Shown: one piece after another, positions 1-7,808 of the stretch | Position numbering within the stretch: the stretch's first letter is position 1 | How the letters are laid out: each line of letters starts with the position of its first letter | Assembly: GCF_000142905.1 (NCBI RefSeq) | Contig: NW_013657632.1 | Span: 88,718 to 152,717 of the forward strand | Direction of reading: 5' to 3' | From: Thecamonas trahens ATCC 50062 | Lineage: Eukaryota > Apusozoa > Apusomonadida > Apusomonadidae | Length of the DNA stretch: 64,000 bases | Notes under the pieces: model-generated | Told to the model about the DNA's origin: nothing | What the model saw: only the letters and a program-made list of their open reading frames with translations | Databases searched by the model: none | Translations under genes and position numbers: made by a program

Positions 1-644
1 CTGTCCGTGACCGCCGCACCACTTCGCACTCGCTGTCCACAAAACCGCCGCCGCGCCGCCGCCGCCAGGCCCGCTCCCTCACTCCGATTGCACGCGACGC
101 CTCCTCGCCGCAGCACTACTACCAGGATATCACCGATGAGTTCTCACGCCGGGAAGCCTCCCGCCGCTCCGAAAACGCCGCCGCCCGGAAGCTCACACGC
201 ATCATGCTCCTCGCTGAACACAACACAACTGACTCGGACGAAGACGACGTTGCCAGTGGCGGCTCAGACTCTCCCGACTCGACCGCCGCCCGCCTCCTCC
301 GCCGTCTCAACTCGACCAACTTGCACCCATCGCTCGTCGACCTCGACACATCCTCATCATCAGCCACCCTTGCCCTCCGCACCAGCAACTCTCCTGACTC
401 GCCCTCAAAATTGCCTGCCTCGTCAGATCCCGTCCCGACTGTTATTCCGTCGCGCATCCGCAGTGGCCGCCGCCCGTCGCTGGCCCAGCTCGTTGTTCCA
501 GTCAACCTCTCCACCCCGGCCTCGTCGTCGTCATCGTCGTCATCGTCGTCATCAGCCTCGTCCTCGCCAGACCCATCTCCATCGTCGTCACCGTCGCACC
601 GAGCCGAGACCCTTGACGAGCTTGCTGCCGACACCTCGATCTAA
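1..644 (+). CDS. 3' part of a Ser/Pro-rich protein, 5' end outside window
   Basis: An open frame runs from base 3 to the TAA at 642-644 with no start at the window edge, so this is the C-terminal part of a longer gene. The upstream part reads as ordinary protein (a helical Arg/Glu/Ala stretch around 120-230). It then becomes Ser/Asp/Pro-rich with a run of about ten Ser near 525-560. The first ATG in this frame is at 204, but coding character extends further upstream. The stop lies 9 bp from the stop of the next, convergent gene. No domain is recognised. The opposite strand is also open (119-634, Asp-rich), but it would start only 20 bp past the end of its neighbour, so I prefer the plus frame. 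Confidence 0.5.
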   Translation, partial: VRDRRTTSHSLSTKPPPRRRRQARSLTPIARDASSPQHYYQDITDEFSRREASRRSENAAARKLTRIMLLAEHNTTDSDEDDVASGGSDSPDSTAARLLRRLNSTNLHPSLVDLDTSSSSATLALRTSNSPDSPSKLPASSDPVPTVIPSRIRSGRRPSLAQLVVPVNLSTPASSSSSSSSSSSASSSPDPSPSSSPSHRAETLDELAADTSI

Positions 645-653
645 CTTTAATTC

Positions 654-3600
654 CTAGTCCAGACCCTCGACCTCGGCGCGGAGCCGTGCAATCACGTCCT
701 CCGGCATCTCATCGGGCTCCTCCACCGCCGCATCAAGCACAGCCTTGTGTGCAAGGTACTTGCGCCGCTCCTCGGCCTGTGACGGATGAATGCCAAGGTG
801 GGTGAGGTAGACCTGAAGCTTGAGCGCCGGCACGCGAGTGTATGACGCAATGAACTGGAGCACCGCATGGAACTCGGGCTCGAGTGCCACATCCTCAAAC
901 GGCGCCTCGCTCAGCTCGTCGGCCGCCCGCATGTAGAACTGGTTGTTGAGCATGGCTCCGCTGCTGCCGTCGAGGATCAGCCGCTCCAGCGCGCTGATGT
1001 ACTTTTGCAGCCACGATGAGACGTACACGCCCGACATGGCCATGTACTTGAGGAGGCCCTGATGAAACGCGCCCCACTCACGCTCGCGCTGGCTATCTTC
1101 CACACTCGTCGCCGCCCGTTTCCACACCGAGTCGACCCGCGCACCCTGCGCTGTCGCCGCCCTTGCGTACCGCGCCGCCCGACTCGCAGCCTCAGTCGAC
1201 TGGACAATAGCCTCATTGAGCTGGTCCTCGTGCGCCAGCACCCGTCGCCGATCCACCAGCCGCTCCTCTAGCGCTGCCGCAAGCTCAGCCGTCGCCACAA
1301 TGTTGACCTCTTCAAACTCGCGCCGCCACGCATCGACACGGAGCTCCTGGCCCATGTGCCGAAAGTACTTACCCGGCACCATCGTCCGAGCCGCAGGCAC
1401 GATGACATGGTCGGCAAGGTCACGCAAATGCTCCGGATTCGCCAGCAGCACCTCCCGCTCTGTGATGAGCAGCTGCTCACCAGTCTCTTTGTCCATGTCA
1501 TCAATAGAGATCGCATGCAGTGACGCTAACGACTCGTACTGCGCAAGGCTCTCCGCCACCTCGGCCTCGGACGCAAAGCCCTTGGTCGCCACAAGATCCG
1601 CCAACGACATCGAGAGCATCGGGTTCTCCGGCGAGGACGGCCGGTGGCTCTTCTTCATCGGCGACACCACTCGCTGCTCGTACTGCGCCAGCTTGCTCGT
1701 AAAACTCTCCAGCACCTCACCCTCAGCCTCTAGCGTCTTGCCCAGCGACTGCGCCAGCGCGCCCTGGGCCCCGTGCCTGTCGGCCCAAAAGTCTTGCTGC
1801 GAAATCGTCGACCGCGACATCGACTCCACCACTGTCCCCGTCGACGAGTTGGACGAGCCATCCAAGCTAGAACTAGAGCCAGGGCCAGAGTCTAATCCCA
1901 GGCCCAAGTTCAAGCCAGAGCCAGAGCTAGAGTTGGGGCTCAAAGGCGACGCTGACCCCGAAGACCGTGTCCACGATCTCGACCTCGCTCTCGACCCTGA
2001 TTTCGAATGCAGCGACGTCTGGACACGGAGGGAGCTGATGCTACCCTCTTGAGCGGCGTTCTCGGCCCTGTTCTTGCCCTTGCCCTTGCCCTTGCCCTTG
2101 CCCTTGCCCTTGCCCTTGTCTCTCCCTCTGCCTTTGTCCTTCTCAGACGATCCGAGCCGGCGTGAGCGCGAGCGCCGTCCCTTGCTGGACTCGGGGCTGT
2201 CTTGGCCCGCCGCGGCCGCTCCTTCGTCGTCCTTGGCCACGACAACTTCAGGCGGGGGGAGAGGCGTGCTTGCCTTGCGGGTGTACGGAATAACTGGCAC
2301 ACGCTGCGACCAGGGCCGGGTCGGTGCCGCTGCCGTCGCCGGCCTAGCCGAGCCGACAAACCGCTGCGACTGGAGCGCCACTTGCCGCTTGCGCATCGCC
2401 GACGCCGAGCCGGTCCGCAACTTTTGCGGCGATGCCTTGCGAGCGAGAGAGTCCTTGCGAGTCGATGTCCACGGCCGGGCGTAGCCCTGGCGCGTGCTTG
2501 CCCGGCGCTTCTGCAGCGTCTTTTTGGCCGTCTTGGGCCGCGGGACAGGAACCGAGGTGCTCGGCCTCGGCTGGCGCAAACGCGCAGCTGTGGCAGGCCG
2601 CTGCCTCGTCCGCACGCTGGAAATCGAGTTGGTTCGCGATCGCGCCCGCTGCCTTGCCTTCTCGCGCTTGGCGGCCGTCTTGGCCTCGACCACTGCCGTC
2701 ACCCGCTTGTTCGTCAGCGCCGTCGCCGTGTTGGCACGCAGCTGAGAACCAAGCCACGCCGACCGCATGTCGTCAGCGGCAGTGTGGTCGCCGCCGTAGT
2801 AGCCCGCCACAGTCGCTGGCCGCGCAGGCATGCCGTTCTTTTCCGTCCGGCTACCGGCCCGCGACGCAGCACCCGTTTGCGACCGCAACCGCGCCACATC
2901 GGCCTGTCGCAGCACTGGCCGTGGAAACGAGACAAACTCGGACGGCGTGACGCCCGACTTGGACGCAGACGGTCCCTTGAGCGAGACCGAGGCCGAAGTC
3001 GGCGCAAGGTAGTCGTACATGCCGGCATTCTCGTGAGCCGCGTACGAGACGTCGACGTCGGTCTCCAGCAGCGCACGCGCAAACTTGAGCATTCGCGCCT
3101 CGTCATCCCCGTCGCCCACAAGCGTGACATCTTCGTACGCGTCTAGCCAGGTCTTAGATCGCAACAGTCGCCGCCGCTCGGTTGGCGCCCGAGGCAGCTG
3201 GACCTCCTCGGCCTTGAGAGCTTCGGCAAACTCGCGCTGGACAGCCTGCAGCGCCTGCAGTGACGCTTGCATGCCGAGCAGAGTCGACGACTCTTCATCC
3301 AGCATCTCCAGAGCGCTCGAGTCAACCTCACGCCGCCGCACCGGACCCGACGCCTGCTGACCCGACTTACCGCGACGGTCGCGCCGCCGGGTACCCAATC
3401 GCCCGGCAATGCCCTCGTCAGAGTCAGAGTCGGACTCTGAGTCTCCGAGAAGCGCCACCGTGTACGCATGAGCGGCTTCAGACTCTTTCTGTACCGTCCG
3501 CCGCCGCCGCGGCGGCAGCGGCACCTTCAGCATCGCCGCCGCAGAGAGGGCGGCGCCGGCACCAAACTGATTGTAATTGCGCTTCTTGTGCGCAAGCTTG

Positions 3601-4067
3601 CGCATCGGCGGTTCGACCTTTTCGCCCAACAGAGACGACGCCAGCCGCGCCCGCCGCACCTCGGCCTCCACCCGCGCATACCGTCCGGCGAGCTTGGCCG
3701 CCCGCACGTTGCCTTTGATGCGCTGCCGCGCGGCGAGCCGATCAACCGCTGCTGCCGACTCGCGCAGCGCCGCTGCCCTCAGATCCAGAAAGTCCTCGGT
3801 TCCTTCCTCGAACGCGGCCTCGGCGTTGGAGATCGATGGCACTGCAACTGGCGGAATCTTGGCCCACACATTGATCGGCTCCAGCTTGTTTTCGCCGTTT
3901 GCCCATGCCGCCACAGGCTCCACAAGCCCAGGCTGTCTACGCCCGACCGTTCGGAAGGGAGAGAACCCGCTTCGCTCGCCCGAGCCGTCGCCGCCACCCA
4001 GCCCGTCGCCGTCCCCAGGCCTTAGCCCCGTCCCAGCCACGGCCATGGCAATCTGCGACGAAGTCAT
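654..4067 (-). CDS. large basic low-complexity protein, function unknown
   Basis: A frame of about 1137 residues if it starts at the ATG at 4067 (protein MTSSQIAMAV). A longer frame reaches 4232, but the extra 55 residues look like a translated leader and would run into the promoter of the divergent gene at 4231. The N-terminal third is Ala/Arg-rich and helical. The middle is Ser/Arg/Pro/Thr-rich, with many SRS and RPATA-type segments and a GKGKGK tract coded by a hexamer repeat near 2073-2119. The last 350 residues (from about 1700 down to 654) are more globular and helical, Glu-rich, and probably carry the conserved function. The composition resembles microtubule- or axoneme-associated proteins, but I recognise no family. 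Confidence 0.75.
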   Translation of the reverse strand: MTSSQIAMAVAGTGLRPGDGDGLGGGDGSGERSGFSPFRTVGRRQPGLVEPVAAWANGENKLEPINVWAKIPPVAVPSISNAEAAFEEGTEDFLDLRAAALRESAAAVDRLAARQRIKGNVRAAKLAGRYARVEAEVRRARLASSLLGEKVEPPMRKLAHKKRNYNQFGAGAALSAAAMLKVPLPPRRRRTVQKESEAAHAYTVALLGDSESDSDSDEGIAGRLGTRRRDRRGKSGQQASGPVRRREVDSSALEMLDEESSTLLGMQASLQALQAVQREFAEALKAEEVQLPRAPTERRRLLRSKTWLDAYEDVTLVGDGDDEARMLKFARALLETDVDVSYAAHENAGMYDYLAPTSASVSLKGPSASKSGVTPSEFVSFPRPVLRQADVARLRSQTGAASRAGSRTEKNGMPARPATVAGYYGGDHTAADDMRSAWLGSQLRANTATALTNKRVTAVVEAKTAAKREKARQRARSRTNSISSVRTRQRPATAARLRQPRPSTSVPVPRPKTAKKTLQKRRASTRQGYARPWTSTRKDSLARKASPQKLRTGSASAMRKRQVALQSQRFVGSARPATAAAPTRPWSQRVPVIPYTRKASTPLPPPEVVVAKDDEGAAAAGQDSPESSKGRRSRSRRLGSSEKDKGRGRDKGKGKGKGKGKGKGKNRAENAAQEGSISSLRVQTSLHSKSGSRARSRSWTRSSGSASPLSPNSSSGSGLNLGLGLDSGPGSSSSLDGSSNSSTGTVVESMSRSTISQQDFWADRHGAQGALAQSLGKTLEAEGEVLESFTSKLAQYEQRVVSPMKKSHRPSSPENPMLSMSLADLVATKGFASEAEVAESLAQYESLASLHAISIDDMDKETGEQLLITEREVLLANPEHLRDLADHVIVPAARTMVPGKYFRHMGQELRVDAWRREFEEVNIVATAELAAALEERLVDRRRVLAHEDQLNEAIVQSTEAASRAARYARAATAQGARVDSVWKRAATSVEDSQREREWGAFHQGLLKYMAMSGVYVSSWLQKYISALERLILDGSSGAMLNNQFYMRAADELSEAPFEDVALEPEFHAVLQFIASYTRVPALKLQVYLTHLGIHPSQAEERRKYLAHKAVLDAAVEEPDEMPEDVIARLRAEVEGLD
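2073..2119 (-). repeat. hexamer tandem repeat (GGCAAG)n inside coding sequence
   Basis: About eight copies of CTTGCC on the plus strand. Read on the minus strand they encode alternating Gly-Lys in the large basic protein. The repeat is in frame, so copy-number changes would not break the gene. Confidence 0.85.
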
Positions 4068-4230
4068 GGCAGGCGGCGGCAGGGAGGGTGAGGTGTTGGT
4101 TGCGAGAATGAGCGGTGGTGGCGGTGGCAGTGGTTGGGGAAGGCACCAGCAGCTGCAACGGAGAGCGATCGGGACAACCAGCGACGGCCACGGCAGCCCG
4201 TCAGACTCAACTCGAACCGCAACGGCAGAC
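4068..4230. promoter_or_regulatory. bidirectional promoter between divergent genes
   Basis: Only 163 bp separate the two inferred divergent starts (4067 on minus, 4231 on plus), so both promoters must lie here or inside the flanking coding sequence. No TATA box is visible. The promoter function is inferred from gene layout only. Confidence 0.4.
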
Positions 4231-4877
4231 ATGGCAGCGCCGAGGTCGTTCTACCAGGGTGGTGGGGCTACTGTCGCCAACGCCATGCTGGCAAACACTG
4301 TGGCGGTATGGAACCTGCCACTCCCCTCCTCCTTCCCTTCCTCCCCCCCCCCCCCCCCCCGGCCCCCCCCATATGCCGTCACGCGCCATGCGCCCCAGAC
4401 CGTTGGGACATTCCCTTCACCACCCCACACTCACTCGCACCCCGATCGAATCCCTCTCCCCACTCGCCCTCAGGAGAACAACCGCATCGCAGACGCACAG
4501 GCCCATGCCCAGCAGTACGTCCTCTTCCTCCTCCTCCTCCTCCCCCCTTCTCCCTCTCTCTCCCCACCATTCCCTCCCCGTTCCTCTCCCCCCTCCGGCT
4601 ACTACTACACTCACCCCCTCCCCGCCGCACACACAGGATCCAACGCGCAGAGACAGAGACACTGTGGCGGTCAAAGCTTGATGTGGGGCTGCATGGGCGG
4701 ACCCAGCGGGCTCAGGCAGCCATGCGCGAAGACGAGGTGAGCCTTGCCCGGAAGGAGCTGCTCATTCTGCGCAGGCGCGAGCTGAAAGAGCGCCTCGCCC
4801 GCGACGCTGCCGAACAGGAGGCTGCCCTGGCTCGCAACGGCCTCTCCATTTACCACGGTGTTGACGGTCTCGAGTAG
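4231..4877 (+). CDS. CFAP141-like ciliary protein, three exons
   Basis: Proposed exons are 4231-4305, 4474-4514 and 4637-4877. Both introns are GT-AG (donors GTATGG and GTACGT; acceptors ctcag and cacag), and phases agree at both joins (0 and 2), giving about 118 residues. The last exon carries the recognisable part: TLWR, then an ELALAKKQLL-like block (here SLARKELLILRRRELKER), then a short C-terminal helix ending NGLSIYHG. This matches the length and layout of animal CFAP141 (C1orf189, about 100 residues), a microtubule inner protein of the axonemal doublet. The first intron holds an 18-base C run (4343-4360). Homology is from memory of the family and the first exon is the least certain part. 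No single unspliced frame gives this protein. Confidence 0.6.
4343..4360 (+). repeat. poly-C tract (18 C) in intron 1
   Basis: Eighteen C in a row, then GG and eight more C, within the first intron of the CFAP141-like gene. It is one of about a dozen C tracts on the sense strand near gene starts in this window. Confidence 0.9.
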
Positions 4878-4943
4878 ACCGGGCTGGTGATGGTGCGCCG
4901 TGGGGCAGATGCACGACCCCCCAGGCTGCGCGCTGTGCACACC

Positions 4944-5687
4944 TCAGGCGATGAAGGGAATGCCCGACGGGACGGTCTTCCGGAACTTGATGTAGTCCTC
5001 GTGGAAGAACTCGATGAGCTGCTCCTCCTCGTCAGGAATGCGGTCTGCGAAAAAGAACCACGAGGCGACGGCAAAGCCGATGATGCACACCGGGTTGACG
5101 AGAACAACCTGGGTGGCGATGGACCAGTAGAAGAAGCCGACGTACGATGGGTGGCGGCAGATCGAGTAAATGCCTGAGGTGACCAAGACGTGCTCGTCGC
5201 GCTTCTCGTACGCCACCAGATGGGTGAACGAGACGCCGGCGCTCCACATGGCGTACGTCCGCAGCGCCTGGCCGGCAACAACGACCGCAAAGCCGAGCAG
5301 AGTCACCGGCCACAGGGCCTTGAGCCATGGCGCGAGCCAGAGCTCGAGAACAAACTCCAGCCACGAGGCGCCCATGGCTGTCCAGAACGCTTTGGAGTGG
5401 TTGATGAGGAACGAGTCCACAGAGAGCGTGTCTGGGTGGAACAGCGCCGTCAGCGAGTACTCGAGGGCGTGGAAAGTGCCCAGCGCGAGCAGGTAGAGGC
5501 CGAGCGGGACGACGCCGAGCCCACCGCCAGAGAACAGGACCAGGCACGCGCCCATACCCACAAGCAGGCCCAGCGCAAACGCATGTGCCGCCGCAAGCGC
5601 AGGCCCGCGCGGCCGGAACGCAGGATTCCCCTTGATCTGCTTCAACACCTTGCCCGCCACTCCGCCCAATCCGGCAATTGCTGCCAT
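4944..5687 (-). CDS. ICMT: protein-S-isoprenylcysteine O-methyltransferase (ICMT/Ste14)
   Basis: 247 residues from the ATG at 5687, close to yeast Ste14 (239) and human ICMT (284). It methylates the C-terminal prenyl-cysteine of CAAX proteins such as Ras and Rho GTPases, using S-adenosylmethionine in the ER membrane. Several hydrophobic segments fill the first two thirds. The C-terminal catalytic block is clear: RHPSYVGFFYWS near residue 179, then FFFADRIPDEEEQLIEFF and a final YIKFRKTVPSGIPFI, all diagnostic of the family. The frame stays open upstream to 6392, but the extra residues are not ICMT-like and overlap the next gene, so the start at 5687 is chosen. It is tail-to-tail with the CFAP141-like gene (66 bp between stops). 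Confidence 0.95.
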   Translation of the reverse strand: MAAIAGLGGVAGKVLKQIKGNPAFRPRGPALAAAHAFALGLLVGMGACLVLFSGGGLGVVPLGLYLLALGTFHALEYSLTALFHPDTLSVDSFLINHSKAFWTAMGASWLEFVLELWLAPWLKALWPVTLLGFAVVVAGQALRTYAMWSAGVSFTHLVAYEKRDEHVLVTSGIYSICRHPSYVGFFYWSIATQVVLVNPVCIIGFAVASWFFFADRIPDEEEQLIEFFHEDYIKFRKTVPSGIPFIA

Positions 5688-5793
5688 AGTGTCTCTCCCC
5701 AAATGAGTCGAGTCTTTACCACAACACTCACACACCCACCCGATACACACACCCGCCCGGCGCACACGCCCGCCCGGCGCACACGCCCCGCCC

Positions 5794-6762
5794 TTACACC
5801 ACACCTGCAAGCCAGACAAGCACGCGACTCGCCTGCTGTCGCGCCGAAAGAAGAAACGTGCCAGCATCCAGACCGGGCTCCTTCCCAGCATCGTCCAAAC
5901 CGCCCTCACCAGGCCCATCCTGACGAGCCTCTTGTGCTCCGCCGTTGTCCTCGGCCAGAGCTGCCAGTTGCTCGTCACGGCACTGCGCGAGCACGCTTTT
6001 GGCCCGATCAAGCTCGCCCAGCGCGAGCTCCAACTCGTTGGCCATCCTCGCCTCGTACGCCACCTGCTCCGGCGGCGCGCCCTCGGGATAGGAACGGATG
6101 AGCGCAAGCGTGCTCTCGCACTGGCTTGCAGCCTCGTAAACCGCTCGGATCTGGTCGTTGAAAAACTCAGAGAGCAGCGAGCGGACCGTCGCCAGCTCGC
6201 GCCCGGCCTTGGATTCGAGCCCGCCGGCACCTGCCGCTGCGCCCGCTGCCACCCCGGACGCTGCAGCCAGAGACACCATCGCCGACGGCCGCATGCCCAT
6301 CGCCTCGATGTGCGCCGCAAGCGTCTTGCCGAGTTCTTCCTGCCTTGCGGCCCTGCCCTCGGCACCCATGGCGCTCTCCACTCCGGCCGCAAACGCTGTC
6401 AGCGTCCGCGCAGCCCGCAGCGGGCGGACCAGCTCAGGCACCGGCCCAGCCGTCAGTGGGCGCGCCAGACCCTCCGCATCAATAAAGTGCGACCACATAA
6501 CACTGTCTGCCGCATCTCCGCCCATGCCCTTGCCGTCCAGTCCGTCGCCAGTCGCCTTTGCTGTCCCACCGCTCGAGGCCGCACCAGACGCGTCACGCAG
6601 CCCGCTGACGCCACCACGCCCAGCCACGCTCGGCCTACCCGCCGCCCACTGCAGGCCACTAGCCCCGCGCCTACGACCACCACCACCACCAGCAGCAGCA
6701 GCAGCAACAGCCATACGCCCGCTACATGCCCGCCACCATACGCCACCGACCGCTCGCAGCAT
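5794..6762 (-). CDS. degenerate COQ7-like mitochondrial protein
   Basis: 322 residues from the ATG at 6762. The N-terminus (MLRAVGGVWWRACSGR) is basic and lacks acidic residues, like a mitochondrial presequence. The middle matches the COQ7 (demethoxyubiquinone hydroxylase) pattern: GMRPSAMVSL followed by a Gly/Ala helix, as in the family's RVRPT..PL..G...GA..ALLG. Then comes SEFFNDQIRAVYE, as in AHHYNNQIRTLME, and a final hydrophobic helix. The diiron ligands are not kept: the Glu of the VEES block is Arg, and no E..H pair is seen at either helix. If homologous, it is a pseudoenzyme and not the hydroxylase. A frame upstream to 6846 exists, but the presequence supports 6762. The next gene starts 98 bp away in the opposite direction. 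Confidence 0.55.
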   Translation of the reverse strand: MLRAVGGVWWRACSGRMAVAAAAAGGGGGRRRGASGLQWAAGRPSVAGRGGVSGLRDASGAASSGGTAKATGDGLDGKGMGGDAADSVMWSHFIDAEGLARPLTAGPVPELVRPLRAARTLTAFAAGVESAMGAEGRAARQEELGKTLAAHIEAMGMRPSAMVSLAAASGVAAGAAAGAGGLESKAGRELATVRSLLSEFFNDQIRAVYEAASQCESTLALIRSYPEGAPPEQVAYEARMANELELALGELDRAKSVLAQCRDEQLAALAEDNGGAQEARQDGPGEGGLDDAGKEPGLDAGTFLLSARQQASRVLVWLAGVV

Positions 6763-6860
6763 CCGTCCGTCGGCTAGCCCACAAGAGCTGCGACAGAGAC
6801 AGGTGACCGACCAGCCGACTCGCCACACATGCCACACGCCAGCCACCTCTCCCTCTCGCC

Positions 6861-7799
6861 ATGCCCTGGCTCTGTCCCGTGTGCGACGTGTACAACACCG
6901 CCGGCCCGCCAGCCCATTGTCTCTCCTGCGACGCTCCGCACCCGGGTGCTGCGGCCGCCGTCGCTGCTGCTGCCGAAGACAGGGCGGCGGCGGCGGCGGC
7001 GTCGGCAGCCCGCCGGCGCGATCTGCCTGGCCAGGCTCTCGGCCCGCCGTGGACGTGCCCCTGCTGCGGCGAAGACAATGCCGATGGCTTTGTCTGTGCT
7101 GCCTGCGCCTTCAAGAAGCCCTCGCAGACCTTTGCTCCCGCTGATCCGGCCGGGGGCTCAGCCGTCGTCCTTGCTGATGCCGCACGCCGCGGCGAGCTGC
7201 TGCCATGGATATGCGCTGTGTGCTCGGCGTACAATGTGCCTGTGGCCGGCGGCGATGGTCACGTGCTCCCGAGCGACACCGCATGCTCCATATGCACCGC
7301 ACCACGCGCGTCTGAGAGCCAGCCACTTGAGCAGCCTGGCGATGGTGAGCGCTGGATCTGTCTCACCTGCTCCTGTACCAACGCTCCCGCCGATACCGAG
7401 TGCGTGGCCTGTGGCGACGAGCGAGTGGCCGGCTCGCGCACTGAGCGCGCTCAGGCCATGGCCGCCTCCTCTTCGCTCACTGCTGCCCAGGATGCCGAGC
7501 CGTGGATTTGTGCTTCCTGTCTCCACTACAACGTTGGCGGTCGTGTTGGCTGCGAGCGCTGTGCCGCTGACCGCGTCCGCGTCCGCTCCAACGTCGATCC
7601 GGCAACCGAACTCGAGACCGAGTTTGAAGTCCGCCGCGCCCTGGCCAAGGCCAAGACCTCCCGCCGCGCCCGCCGACCTTGGTCGTGTCCAGCCTGTGGC
7701 CACGTGTCGACTGATCCTATCTGCGCCGCCTGCGGCACGCTCCGTGTCGACGGCGAGGCCCGCACCGACTCACTCCCTCCAGGCTACTGGGACACATAG
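6861..7799 (+). CDS. protein with six RanBP2-type zinc fingers
   Basis: 312 residues made almost wholly of six W-x-C-x2-C ... C-x2-C modules: PWLCPVC, PWTCPCC, PWICAVC, RWICLTC, PWICASC and PWSCPAC, each followed by the second CxxC pair. The conserved Trp is present in all six and the Asn after the second Cys pair in most, as in RanBP2/ZRANB2 fingers. Such fingers bind single-stranded RNA (GGU) or ubiquitin, depending on the finger. Finger 3 has a longer loop of about 14 residues. There is no other domain, so a multivalent RNA- or ubiquitin-binding adaptor is the likely role. The C-terminus ends LPPGYWDT. It converges on the next gene with only 9 bp between stops. Confidence 0.85.
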   Translation: MPWLCPVCDVYNTAGPPAHCLSCDAPHPGAAAAVAAAAEDRAAAAAASAARRRDLPGQALGPPWTCPCCGEDNADGFVCAACAFKKPSQTFAPADPAGGSAVVLADAARRGELLPWICAVCSAYNVPVAGGDGHVLPSDTACSICTAPRASESQPLEQPGDGERWICLTCSCTNAPADTECVACGDERVAGSRTERAQAMAASSSLTAAQDAEPWICASCLHYNVGGRVGCERCAADRVRVRSNVDPATELETEFEVRRALAKAKTSRRARRPWSCPACGHVSTDPICAACGTLRVDGEARTDSLPPGYWDT

Positions 7800-7808
7800 C
7801 GCCCTGAT

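Noticed and set aside
119-634. Asp-rich minus-strand frame opposite the first gene
   Set aside because: It mirrors Ser-rich coding on the plus strand and would start 20 bp after its neighbour ends; the plus frame is open from the window edge and has better protein character.
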